Source: JALRHH01 sp964638875 (GTDB lineage: Bacteria; Patescibacteriota; Saccharimonadia; Saccharimonadales; JALRHH01). Taken from it: a stretch of DNA of 40,263 bases. Position numbers and translations under genes: made by a program. A model generated the notes under the pieces. That model was given only the letters and a program-made list of their open reading frames with translations, did no database searches and was not told where the DNA came from. Shown piece by piece: positions 23,496 through 30,754 of this stretch. The stretch covers positions 1 to 40,263 of the forward strand of contig CAZXBL010000004.1 in the NCBI GenBank assembly GCA_964638875.1, in the 5' to 3' direction. Position 1 is the first letter of the stretch, and each line of letters opens with the position of its first letter.

Positions 23496-23502
23496 GCGTA
23501 GC

Positions 23503-24576
23503 CTATCTTGCCAGATCTGGGTCACCAAGGCGGCGTAGTTTTTGGAGTGCCTCGCGTTCAAGTTGGCGGACTCGTTCAGCACTGATTCCGTGTTTTGCCC
23601 CAACGTCCGCTAGTTTGTGCTGTCGTCCATCAACTAGTCCATAGCGGCTGCGAATAATATCTGCAGCACGATCATCAAGTTGTTTAACAAGCTTGATGAG
23701 TCGTTCCCTCGCTTCGGTATCAAGAACTGTCACGTCGGGCCCTGGGGACGTTTCTTGCGCCATAAGGTCACCAAGTGAGGTGTATCCATCTTCGTCTACA
23801 GGGGTATCAAGGCTTATATGTTCCCTGCCCCAAGCCATTAGATCGAGCACTCTATCTACGTCTAACCCAAGCTCTTCGGCGATTTCTTTGGGCTCTGGTT
23901 CCCGACCAAGCTGCCTTTCTAGTGTTCGTCTGGCGCCACCAACTTGGTTTAGCTCTTCTACGACATGTACTGGCAGTCGGACCACTCGGGCTTGCTGTGC
24001 GATACCGCGGGTAATTGCTTGACGTACCCACCATGTCGCATATGTGCTAAACTTATACCCTTTTGCATAATCAAATTTTTCAACAGCTCTGATAAGACCA
24101 GTATTGCCTTCTTGGATTAGGTCAAGTATTGGCATCTGGGCACGACCATATTTACGCGCGATCGATACAACTAATCGTAGGTTGGCATTAATAAATTCAG
24201 TAGTTGCGTTTGCTCCCTGCTCCGCAAGCCATTCAAGCTCTTCCTGATTTGCTTGCTTTGGGGCACCACCCTTTCTGCGGCCAATCTTGCCTTCATCGAG
24301 TAAGTTCTGAGCGAATAAGCCTGCCTCAATAGTCTTAGCTAATTCAACTTCTTTTGCGGCATCTAACAATGGCGTTCTGGCAATCTCATCTAGATAAAGA
24401 CCAACTGAATCCCGTCCTGCAATTTCGCGACTCACACCCTTCATCCGCGAAGGCTCCTCAGGCTGGGGCTCCGCTGAAGCCACGATATGCATAGCAACCT
24501 TACCTGTTGCCTCAACGATTAATTGAGGCGGTACCGACTGACTATCAAAAAACTCTTCTTTGTAAGCTTCACTCAT
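23503..24576 (-). CDS. RNA polymerase sigma-70 family factor (group 1/2-like)
   Basis: A 357-residue sigma factor. Region 1.2 starts with GRDSVGLYLDEIARTPLL (about 54-71). Region 2 (131-195) has NLRLVVSIARKYG, DLIQEGNTGLIRAVEKFDY and YATWWVRQAITR. Region 3 spans about 200-275. Region 4 ends with the helix-turn-helix ISAERVRQLEREALQKLR. Region 1.1 is very short. The wording resembles actinobacterial RpoD/SigB-type factors. It is either the primary factor (Patescibacteria have few) or a close alternative; the -10 boxes in the window (TATAAT, TATACT) fit either. The non-conserved insert at 95-120 is basic (GRRKGGAPK). Confidence 0.9.
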   Translation of the reverse strand: MSEAYKEEFFDSQSVPPQLIVEATGKVAMHIVASAEPQPEEPSRMKGVSREIAGRDSVGLYLDEIARTPLLDAAKEVELAKTIEAGLFAQNLLDEGKIGRRKGGAPKQANQEELEWLAEQGANATTEFINANLRLVVSIARKYGRAQMPILDLIQEGNTGLIRAVEKFDYAKGYKFSTYATWWVRQAITRGIAQQARVVRLPVHVVEELNQVGGARRTLERQLGREPEPKEIAEELGLDVDRVLDLMAWGREHISLDTPVDEDGYTSLGDLMAQETSPGPDVTVLDTEARERLIKLVKQLDDRAADIIRSRYGLVDGRQHKLADVGAKHGISAERVRQLEREALQKLRRLGDPDLAR

Positions 24577-24658
24577 TGCAAGTTATTGTCCGCCCAAGTT
24601 TGAAAATCTGCAAGTACAAGCTTTATATGTATCATTTAAGTAGGACCTTATAGTAGGA

Positions 24659-25672
24659 TTAACCTTCTGGGCAAATGTTTATGCCATCAGCATCAATTTG
24701 GGCTGACAGATAGGGCACAAGCACAGTGCCGCCGCTGTTATGCGGCTCAATAATGAGACACAATCCGGCAGTACGATCCACAAATTCATGGGTTTCTTTG
24801 AGTGGCGCTAATTCTAAGACATCTTTTTCTAGCATGGTAACGCCTAATAACTCTCCGTGGATGGGGATTGCTATACCTTTGGGCATTTGTTCAGCTGAAT
24901 CTACACGTTCAAACCCGTAAGGAGTAGACGCCTCGACCCTAGCGTATGCGTCTGCAGTCGTGCACTGGATGTCAATAACACTGCCTGGTGACGAAATAAT
25001 ATCATTCACAGTATCTACAAGTGAGTTTATGTTGCTTTGCTGTTGTTCGTGAGATAATTCAGTGAATGATTCATCCGTGACTAGTTCACTTAGGAGCTGA
25101 TCGTAGTAAGCCAACGTTTCATGTACAAGATTTGTATGGACTATGCCCTCCTCTTCTTCTGGTGAAGTCATCAGGGTCAAGGAAATAGCCTCGGGTACTG
25201 CGTATACTTGGGGTGTGAAATTCCCACCCATATATGGTGCACTAAAGTGTTCAATTTCGCCGGAGAACACATAAACATACCTAAATTTACCCTCAATCAT
25301 ACGGTATCCGAAACCCAGGGTTCTTTGAGTTTCAAGAGCCTCTTGTTGCGCGTGTTCCCATCGGACACCCACTAATTCGTTGTGTAGGACACCCTCCTCT
25401 ATCGAATAATGGAAAGCTGGCTTTATCAATTTACCTGTCACGAGAAAATTCTCGCCTTCGTAGGGCCACATATTGTCGAGCTTTTCCATGCCCCTACCCG
25501 CAAGTTCAGTTATTCTGCCCTGACTATGTCCTTTTGTAATAGCTTTCTCAACTTTACGCTCCCATTTGACTGCGGTATGTTCGACTGCTCGAATAACTTC
25601 CTGTAACTCGGCTTCTTTCAGGTCGGCAGTCATCCGGGGATGTAGCATATATTCCTGTTCGGAATTTTCCAT
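24659..25672 (-). CDS. Hypothetical protein (337 aa)
   Basis: I recognise no family. A soluble, acidic protein with no membrane span. The N-terminal 60 residues are helical and charged (AVKWERKVEKAITKGHSQGR); the centre has aromatic beta-strand sequence (FRYVYVFSGEIEHFSAPYMGG); the C-terminus is mixed. The ATG at 25672 follows AGGTT at a plausible ribosome-binding distance, and TATAAA upstream may be the -10 box. It precedes the sigma-factor gene by 82 bp on the same strand and could share its transcript. Confidence 0.6.
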   Translation of the reverse strand: MENSEQEYMLHPRMTADLKEAELQEVIRAVEHTAVKWERKVEKAITKGHSQGRITELAGRGMEKLDNMWPYEGENFLVTGKLIKPAFHYSIEEGVLHNELVGVRWEHAQQEALETQRTLGFGYRMIEGKFRYVYVFSGEIEHFSAPYMGGNFTPQVYAVPEAISLTLMTSPEEEEGIVHTNLVHETLAYYDQLLSELVTDESFTELSHEQQQSNINSLVDTVNDIISSPGSVIDIQCTTADAYARVEASTPYGFERVDSAEQMPKGIAIPIHGELLGVTMLEKDVLELAPLKETHEFVDRTAGLCLIIEPHNSGGTVLVPYLSAQIDADGINICPEG

Positions 25673-25745
25673 TTTGCTGGAACCTCACTTTGCGTTTATA
25701 GCAATATTGCTCCATGGATTATTATTTTGCAAGTAGGCTCTATAA

Positions 25746-25786
25746 AAATAAATAGCACTTACTTTTTAGGTAGGTGCTATTTATTT
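25746..25786 (-). terminator. 17-bp hairpin after element S
   Basis: AAATAAATAGCACTTAC (25746-25762) pairs with 25770-25786, with one G-T pair. On the minus strand it directly follows the duplicated CCA of element S, and T-rich sequence comes after it. The outer 13 bp are identical to the stem beside tRNA-Leu at 16504-16540. Confidence 0.75.
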
Positions 25787-25920
25787 GGCGGAGGGAGAGG
25801 GATTCGCCTTGTCCCCGCAAAACAAATTTAGTTTTGCTAGAAACAACTTTACTTGATGCCCCTGGCATCGAAATAAAGCAAGGTGCGGGGATGTCTCCCA
25901 GACATCCCGTTCAAAACCCT
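25786..25920 (-). mobile_element. Structured element with duplicated tRNA-Ser 3' end (copy S)
   Basis: A 135-bp non-coding element after tRNA-Ser, read on the minus strand. It opens AGGGTTTTGAACGG, has hairpin GGGATGTC/GACATCCC (25888-25908), then CCGCACCTTGC. A second hairpin follows (CTTTA/TAAAG plus GATGCC/GGCATC, 25847-25878) and a third (GCAAAAC/GTTTTGC, 25817-25837). It ends with AATCCCTCTCCCTCCGCCA, copying the 3' end of tRNA-Ser including CCA (direct repeat 25785-25804 and 25972-25991). The TTGAACGG and CCGCACCTTGC cores are shared with copy L, while the helices differ in sequence but keep pairing. That is covariation, evidence for a selected structure. Confidence 0.65.
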
Positions 25921-25934
25921 ACCACCGAACCAAG

Positions 25935-25964
25935 AAAAAACGGCCTACCTTGTCAGGCAGACCG
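25935..25964 (-). terminator. Terminator of tRNA-Ser
   Basis: On the minus strand CGGTCTGCC (25964-25956) pairs with GGTAGGCCG (25949-25941), followed by six Ts (25940-25935). It begins 9 bp after the tRNA CCA and separates the tRNA from element S. Confidence 0.85.
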
Positions 25965-25972
25965 CTTCTTCT

Positions 25973-26062
25973 TGGCGGAGGGAGAGGGATTTGAACCCTC
26001 GATACCCTTGCGGGTATACCGCCTTTCCAAGGCGGCGCACTAGGCCACTATGCGACCCCTCC
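25973..26062 (-). tRNA. tRNA-Ser (anticodon GGA)
   Basis: Complete 90-nt class II tRNA with encoded CCA. Acceptor GGAGGGG pairs with TCCCTCC, discriminator G. The anticodon stem CCGCC/GGCGG encloses TTGGAAA, anticodon GGA (reads UCC). The long variable arm is a helix (TACCC..GGGTA). The T arm is GAGGG-TTCAAAT-CCCTC. Transcribed leftwards, divergent from the ABC transporter operon. Confidence 0.95.
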
Positions 26063-26151
26063 TCGTCAAAGTAATCTGTTGAGACCACATGACATGACTG
26101 CAAAACAAGTTTCCAGACACGTCACATGATCTCATAGATGCTTTTCCTCTC

Positions 26152-26193
26152 AAAATTTCAAACAGCAGTTAAAACTGCTTGGTTTGAAATTTT
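26152..26193. promoter_or_regulatory. Strong hairpin between tRNA-Ser and the ABC operon
   Basis: AAAATTTCAAA (26152-26162) pairs with TTTGAAATTTT (26183-26193), and AGCAGT with ACTGCT inside around TAAA. A second, imperfect dyad (TGAGA..CACATGA with TCATGTG..TCTCA type arms) lies at about 26078-26134. It sits between two divergent transcription units, like the palindromes at 12914-13076 and 33200-33255. Confidence 0.6.
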
Positions 26194-26253
26194 GTAACAA
26201 AAAGGAATTTTACACCTTGAAGTGAGGGTTAGTAACAGATACACTAGATGACA

Positions 26254-27138
26254 ATGCCTGTGATTTTGTTGGAAGATGTTAATAAACTGTATGGCTTCGG
26301 AGATGCAACTACTATTGCACTCGATGAAGTCGAACTTTCTATTGAGCGTGGCGAATTTGTGGCGATAATGGGACCAAGTGGCTCTGGAAAATCAACTTTG
26401 TTAAACGTAATTGGCCTGTTGGATCGTCCAACACACGGTAAGTATATGTTAGATGGTCGGCATGTTGCGCGTTTACGTCAAGGTGGTCGGGCCAAGGTGC
26501 GTCGTGACAAAATTGGTTTTATCTTTCAATCGTTTAACCTGTTGCCGCGCATGACAGTCTTAGAAAATGTCGCATTACCTTTGGCATACAAAGGGATGTT
26601 GCAAACCAAGCGCCTAAAGAAGGCTTCGGCAATGTTAGAACGAGTCGGCTTGGCTGACAGAGAGTACTTCTACCCTGGTCAGCTGAGTGGGGGCCAGGCG
26701 CAGCGTGTTGCGATTGCACGCGCGCTGATCAACGATCCGCAGATTATTATAGCCGATGAACCTACTGGTAACCTCGATAGTGCTAGCAGTCGTTTAGTAA
26801 TGGAGCTGCTGAGTGATATCCATAAAGCCGGAAATACAATCCTGATGGTTACACACAACCCTTCATTAACTAAGTACGCGAGTCGTGTGGTTTTCATGCA
26901 CGATGGCAGTGTGGTTGCCGATGAACAGACCAAGCTCGGTGAAATTCCTGAAACACTCAAACGCAGTATGTACTTCCTGCCTCGCCGTACGGTTGATGAT
27001 GATCTAAAAGGTGTGTCGTCATTGATGCAGACAATGCCAGAAGAAGAGACTGCCCCTAAAAAACAGCCAGCAGCTAAGGCTAAAACCTCCAGAGCCAAAA
27101 AGTATAAGGCTCGCAAGAAAGCCAAGGGTCAAAAGTAA
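26254..27138 (+). CDS. ABC transporter ATPase, MacB/LolD type, with basic tail
   Basis: A 294-residue ATPase that should power the permease encoded next. Walker A GPSGSGKST, Q-loop FIFQSFNLLPRMTV, signature LSGGQAQR, Walker B IIIADEPTGNLD and the H-loop VTHN are all intact. The last 30 residues (KKQPAAKAKTSRAKKYK, then RKKAKGQK) form a lysine/alanine tail not typical of the family. ATG at 26254 is preferred over 26248 because TACACT (26240-26245) then stands 8 nt upstream, in line with the leaderless pattern. The stop overlaps the permease ATG (TAATG). Confidence 0.92.
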   Translation: MPVILLEDVNKLYGFGDATTIALDEVELSIERGEFVAIMGPSGSGKSTLLNVIGLLDRPTHGKYMLDGRHVARLRQGGRAKVRRDKIGFIFQSFNLLPRMTVLENVALPLAYKGMLQTKRLKKASAMLERVGLADREYFYPGQLSGGQAQRVAIARALINDPQIIIADEPTGNLDSASSRLVMELLSDIHKAGNTILMVTHNPSLTKYASRVVFMHDGSVVADEQTKLGEIPETLKRSMYFLPRRTVDDDLKGVSSLMQTMPEEETAPKKQPAAKAKTSRAKKYKARKKAKGQK

Positions 27139-28361
27139 TGGTTACCGGTAATTTTAAAATTGCGATGGATTCTATCAAGCATGCCAAGTGGCGCAGCTTC
27201 TTTACTATGCTGGGGATAATCATTGGTGTAGTCAGTGTGGTCACAATCGTGAGTATTGGTGAGGGTGTTAAGAAACAGGTTCAAGGTGAAATCGACCGAC
27301 TCGGACCAGACTTAATCACTCTACGTCCTGGTAAATTTTTGGAACGTGACAAAAACGGTCATATTACGGGTGTTCCGCTACTCAATACTTTAGTCAATAC
27401 CCCTCTTAACGAAACAGACCTCAAGGTAGCAGCAGAGACCAAGAACGTACAGTCTGCTGTCCCAATTGGTTATCTGTCGGGTACGCCCAAGGCTGACAAA
27501 ACCGAGATGCTACAAGCTTTGATTTTTGGTACTACCAGTGACCTGCCAAAGGCGCTTAATCAAGAAGTAGAATACGGGGCTTTTTTCGACAAAGATGCCA
27601 ACAAAAATGTTGCGGTGATTGGGAAGAGAGTTGCTGAAGAACTCTTCCAAGAAACTGTCCCAATAGGCAGCAGTATGCAAATCCGTGGGCAGTCGTTTGT
27701 GGTGGTTGGGGTGTTTGAGGAATTTGATCGCATATCATTTAGCCCAGATATTGACTACAACGCAGCTATTTTTATCCCCACCAGTGCTGCTAAGAAACTG
27801 AACAACAACCAATTATCTATTCAGCAGATACTCATTCGCCCAAATGATTCAACGCAAACAGAGAGTGTTTTCCGTGATCTGAATGGCCGGCTGTTAAACG
27901 CACATTCTGGTCAGAATGACTTCACCGTATTGAAGCAAGAAGATAACTTAGCAATCTCTAACGCTGTACTTAACCTGTTAACCAGCCTCATCACTGCGGT
28001 TGCTGCTGTGTCACTTATTGTAGGCGGCATTGGCATCATGAACGTTATGATTGTGGCTGTAACTGAGCGTACACAGGAGATCGGTATTAGGAAAGCCGTC
28101 GGGGCAACTAATCAGCAGATACTTGGGCAGTTTTTGATTGAGTCAGCCATGATTAGTTTTGTAGGCGGCATAATCGGTGTAGGGCTTTCGATACTTGCAA
28201 ACTTTATGCTCAGAATTAGCACTGACCTGCAGCCAGTCGTCACATTACCTATTATGGGGATAGCGGTATTTGTTGCGTTAGTAGTAGGTACCGTCTTTGG
28301 TGTTGCCCCAGCTCTTAAGGCAGCTCATAAAGACCCGATTGAGGCCTTACGACGAATGTAA
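27138..28361 (+). CDS. ABC transporter permease, MacB/FtsX type
   Basis: A 407-residue permease with the MacB layout. It has one N-terminal span (FFTMLGIIIGVVSVVTIVSIGEG, residues about 20-42), a large extracytoplasmic MacB-like domain of about 220 residues and three C-terminal FtsX-domain spans. GGIGIMNVMIVAVTERTQEIG and the ending KAAHKDPIEALRR are diagnostic. In monoderm bacteria such pairs export peptides or antibiotics, or act in mechanotransmission; the cargo is unknown here. Start coupled to the ATPase gene. A hairpin follows the stop. Confidence 0.92.
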   Translation: MVTGNFKIAMDSIKHAKWRSFFTMLGIIIGVVSVVTIVSIGEGVKKQVQGEIDRLGPDLITLRPGKFLERDKNGHITGVPLLNTLVNTPLNETDLKVAAETKNVQSAVPIGYLSGTPKADKTEMLQALIFGTTSDLPKALNQEVEYGAFFDKDANKNVAVIGKRVAEELFQETVPIGSSMQIRGQSFVVVGVFEEFDRISFSPDIDYNAAIFIPTSAAKKLNNNQLSIQQILIRPNDSTQTESVFRDLNGRLLNAHSGQNDFTVLKQEDNLAISNAVLNLLTSLITAVAAVSLIVGGIGIMNVMIVAVTERTQEIGIRKAVGATNQQILGQFLIESAMISFVGGIIGVGLSILANFMLRISTDLQPVVTLPIMGIAVFVALVVGTVFGVAPALKAAHKDPIEALRRM

Positions 28362-28365
28362 ACAA

Positions 28366-28396
28366 AACAGCTCGCCTATTTCCCTAGCGAGCTGTT
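28366..28396 (+). terminator. Hairpin after the ABC operon
   Basis: AACAGCTCGC pairs perfectly with GCGAGCTGTT around an 11-nt loop. It starts 4 bp after the permease stop. The T-run is weak on the plus strand, but AAAACAG gives TTTT on the minus strand, so it may serve the converging gene at 28428 as well. Confidence 0.65.
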
Positions 28397-28427
28397 TGCC
28401 TGAAAAACGTATACATTACATGGAATG

Positions 28428-28604
28428 CTACGAGTTTTTCGGGACTTTGTAACCTTTTTCTCTGGCTTTGGAGATGCCGATTGCCACGGCTTGTTTGCGA
28501 TCAGTCACTTTCTTGTTAGAGCTCCCGGATCTTAGGTCGCCTTGTTTAAATTCGTGCAATACTTCGTCTATTTTCTCTTGAGCTTTTAATCCGTATTTAT
28601 TCAA
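28428..28604 (-). CDS. Small basic protein, DUF6496-like (58 aa)
   Basis: A short gene with TTG start and a near-perfect ribosome-binding site, AAGGAGG, 5 nt before it. The protein reads VLHEFKQGDLRSGSS followed by KKVTDRKQAVAIGISKAREKGYKVP, which I recognise as the DUF6496 pattern (HEFK-LRSGS-VTDRKQAIAIALSEA). The function of that family is unknown; it is small, basic and soluble. It lies alone between the ABC operon and rlmH, on the opposite strand. It is absent from gene sets that need 60 codons or an ATG. Confidence 0.8.
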   Translation of the reverse strand: MNKYGLKAQEKIDEVLHEFKQGDLRSGSSNKKVTDRKQAVAIGISKAREKGYKVPKNS

Positions 28605-28732
28605 AACTGCCTCCTTTCTTATATAGATGCATGCTCGGAATAATTGATTCTACACAGCCTCCTTATTTACCTCCCACTGTATCTTCGTTACGGCAAAATG
28701 CAGTGATATATTTAACCGCTAATTACAGCTGC

Positions 28733-28738
28733 TACAAT
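28733..28738 (+). promoter_or_regulatory. TACAAT -10 box, leaderless type (rlmH)
   Basis: TACAAT ends six bases before the ATG at 28745, so the message should begin at the start codon. Confidence 0.55.
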
Positions 28739-28744
28739 GGATTT

Positions 28745-29206
28745 ATGCAGATAGTTATACTTTCAGTTGGGAAGCAACCAGAACCTGCTATACAAGTCCT
28801 CATCGATGATTATCAGAAGCGTCTTAGCAGTGATTATCAGCTGCAGTGGCAATATTTGGGCGCCTCAAAGTCAAGTGATGCCTTGCGTTGCCGGAACGAG
28901 GAATCGGACAATATCCTAAAACAGATTACTACAACCGATCAGATCGTCTTACTGGATGAACGGGGGGAGCAAAAAGATAACAAGGCATTTGCCGAAGTGT
29001 TTGAGCGTCTCGCAAGTACACAGGGGCGACTAGTGTTTGTCATTGGTGGCGCTTACGGCGTTAATGAAGTATTACGACAGCGCGCAAATTTTGGTTGGTC
29101 CCTGTCAAAACTTGTGTTCCCCCACCGATTAATCAGGCTTGTACTAATTGAACAGCTATATCGAACGGCTATGGTCGTTAAAAACCACCCGTACCACCAC
29201 GGCTAA
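28745..29206 (+). CDS. rlmH: 23S rRNA pseudouridine1915 N3-methyltransferase
   Basis: A 153-residue SPOUT methyltransferase that modifies the pseudouridine at 1915 in helix 69 of 23S rRNA. Motifs in order are QIVILSVGK at the start, IVLLDERGEQ, FVIGGAYGV and LSKLVFPHRLIRLVLIEQLYRTAMV ending NHPYHHG. The usual length is 155-160, so this copy is complete. The true start is 28745; an ORF extension back to 28631 has no family similarity. The 3' end overlaps the converging methyltransferase by 4 bp. Confidence 0.95.
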   Translation: MQIVILSVGKQPEPAIQVLIDDYQKRLSSDYQLQWQYLGASKSSDALRCRNEESDNILKQITTTDQIVLLDERGEQKDNKAFAEVFERLASTQGRLVFVIGGAYGVNEVLRQRANFGWSLSKLVFPHRLIRLVLIEQLYRTAMVVKNHPYHHG

Positions 29207-29814
29207 CCGCGCCAGCGCACTATCCCAAGACTACTCTCTGGTTTAATTGAATACCCGTATAATTCTGCCCATTCGTCTGCTGCTTTTTGTGCGCCGGGCA
29301 AAGCTTCGTTCGCATAGTCGTCAATAACGATCACTGCGCCCGACTCTAAATGCTGAGTTATTACCTCTAGGCTTGTCTTGATTGAACTATAGAAATCACC
29401 GTCCAAGAATGCAAAAGCAATTGATCCAGGCATATCGGTGCTGGTTAGGTTTTCAAACCAAGTAGCGTGAATGTTTGGAAGCGGTAAATGAGCTTGCTTA
29501 AAGTTTTGGATAAACTGACTTTTACTAGCACGTAATTCCCCACTCTTAAACTGTGTGCCGGCGGGACTATTATCTTGGGGGAGTTTTTCCGGTAGACCGC
29601 TAAAAGAATCGTACACATGGAATTCATTGTCTGCTCTGCGGTCATTTAATAACCGCTGTAAAAATAAAGAAGTAGTGCCGGTATAACATCCTAGTTCAAC
29701 AAAAGCGCCATGCAGACCTGTGTCTAATACACGGCCTGCCTCACGGACAATTACCTCAACTTCTTTGTAGTCAACTTGGTCACTGACAAGTTTATATTTC
29801 CGCACGTTTAGCAT
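29203..29814 (-). CDS. TylF/MycF-like class I SAM-dependent methyltransferase
   Basis: A 203-residue protein. The SAM-binding motif I is VELGCYTGTTSLFLQ; acidic motifs are HVYDSFSGLPE (post I), AFLDGDFYSSIKTSLE and VIVIDDYANEALPGA. This order is that of TylF-type O-methyltransferases, which act on sugars, macrolides or other small molecules with Mg2+ bound by the aspartates. A cell-envelope sugar is a fair guess for a substrate. TATACT lies 7 nt before the ATG, no ribosome-binding site. Not in an evident biosynthetic cluster. Confidence 0.85.
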   Translation of the reverse strand: MLNVRKYKLVSDQVDYKEVEVIVREAGRVLDTGLHGAFVELGCYTGTTSLFLQRLLNDRRADNEFHVYDSFSGLPEKLPQDNSPAGTQFKSGELRASKSQFIQNFKQAHLPLPNIHATWFENLTSTDMPGSIAFAFLDGDFYSSIKTSLEVITQHLESGAVIVIDDYANEALPGAQKAADEWAELYGYSIKPESSLGIVRWRG

Positions 29815-29905
29815 GGATGAGAGTATATAGTACTTCGCTAGGGCAAAGTACTATATATTGCACAGTGCTCGTAAGATATGAGCAAGCACCTATCTTGACT
29901 GCGCG

Positions 29906-30031
29906 CTATTCAATATCATTGTCACCTATTAAGTCGGGCCTAACTTTACCACGATTTAGAAACTTTAATTCAGCAGTATTCATATCCTGCTCCTCAAAAA
30001 TTCGAATGAGTGTGTCGTACTGCTTGCTCAT
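29906..30031 (-). CDS. Very small hypothetical protein (41 aa)
   Basis: A 41-residue ORF with the strong ribosome-binding site AGGAGG five bases before its ATG. The protein is acidic and amphipathic (SKQYDTLIRIFEEQDMNTAELK, then FLNRGKVRPDLIGD). A CRP-like dyad at 30056-30071 lies 25 bp upstream of its start. The Shine-Dalgarno and regular composition support a real gene. Function unknown. Confidence 0.55.
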   Translation of the reverse strand: MSKQYDTLIRIFEEQDMNTAELKFLNRGKVRPDLIGDNDIE

Positions 30032-30055
30032 AGTTTCCTCCTAATTACCTATCAT

Positions 30056-30071
30056 GGTGATGGAAATCACA
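30056..30071. promoter_or_regulatory. Candidate CRP/FNR-type site
   Basis: GGTGA-TGGAAA-TCACA; the complement reads TGTGA-N6-TCACC. This is one base from the symmetric E. coli CRP consensus core TGTGA-N6-TCACA. It is 25 bp upstream of the small gene at 30031, and a Crp/Fnr regulator is encoded 6 kb away. Whether that protein shares CRP specificity is unknown. Confidence 0.4.
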
Positions 30072-30106
30072 AGTGAATGCTATGAAGTTTCTAACGTTCG
30101 CAAGTT

Positions 30107-30733
30107 CTAACGTTCGTAGAAGTATATTGACCTCAGTAGCATAACTCTTAGCAAGATTGCTCCGATGTGGAGCGAAAATGCGATACCAACGAGGGCGATT
30201 GCTAAATTAATAACCGTATCCGTTGAAATACCAGATAAGAAGACGTCTTTATAGCTAGCCAGCCAAGCGGGGGCGAAACTTGCAACCCATATTGAACAGT
30301 AAATTAGGAGGGAAATTGCTGCCATTACGCGCAGAACACTTCTGCCAACTATCGATAGCCAGTAATCCGATTTATTAAACGAGCGAGGATGGACGTAGCC
30401 CTTAGATACCTCGATATCATGAAATGCGCCGCTAGAAAATGATATGAGAAACCATGCAATCATATACACAACCGTACCGATAATAAACCACGTGCCAAAA
30501 GTAAAAATACGTGCTGCTGTGTCATCCCCGTTGGTGATAAATGCAAACTTTTCTTGGATAAGTGAAAAAGCAGCTGAAATTTCCTGTGTTTTGCCAGCTG
30601 TATCTTTTACGAGTGTCTGATAAAACGCTAGCGCACCAAATAAAACTATTGACGCGATATATACGATTACTTCTTCGATTTCGGGTTTAACGAAACGCCA
30701 GGATACTCTCCAGAAGTGACCGAATGAATTCAT
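30107..30733 (-). CDS. Polytopic membrane protein of unknown function
   Basis: A 208-residue protein with about four to five membrane spans (about 22-40, 73-97, 130-150, 172-203) and no recognised motif. Located 21 bp after the histidine kinase gene on the same strand, so probably in the operon response regulator, kinase, membrane protein. It also has its own TATCAT six bases before the ATG, suggesting an internal leaderless promoter. Its stop codon lies inside a short direct repeat (two copies of TTCTAACGTTCG at 30089-30116). It may be the effector or sensor partner of the adjacent two-component system. Confidence 0.7.
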   Translation of the reverse strand: MNSFGHFWRVSWRFVKPEIEEVIVYIASIVLFGALAFYQTLVKDTAGKTQEISAAFSLIQEKFAFITNGDDTAARIFTFGTWFIIGTVVYMIAWFLISFSSGAFHDIEVSKGYVHPRSFNKSDYWLSIVGRSVLRVMAAISLLIYCSIWVASFAPAWLASYKDVFLSGISTDTVINLAIALVGIAFSLHIGAILLRVMLLRSIYFYER

Positions 30734-30754
30734 GAGTCAATGATAGCATAGCAG

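Noticed and set aside
25774..26074. Plus-strand ORFs over tRNA-Ser and element S
   Set aside because: Same artefact on the complementary strand of the tRNA; no start signal and composition fixed by RNA structure.
30089..30116. Tandem repeat TTCTAACGTTCG
   Set aside because: Only two short copies at a gene end; no array and no spacer pattern, probably slippage.
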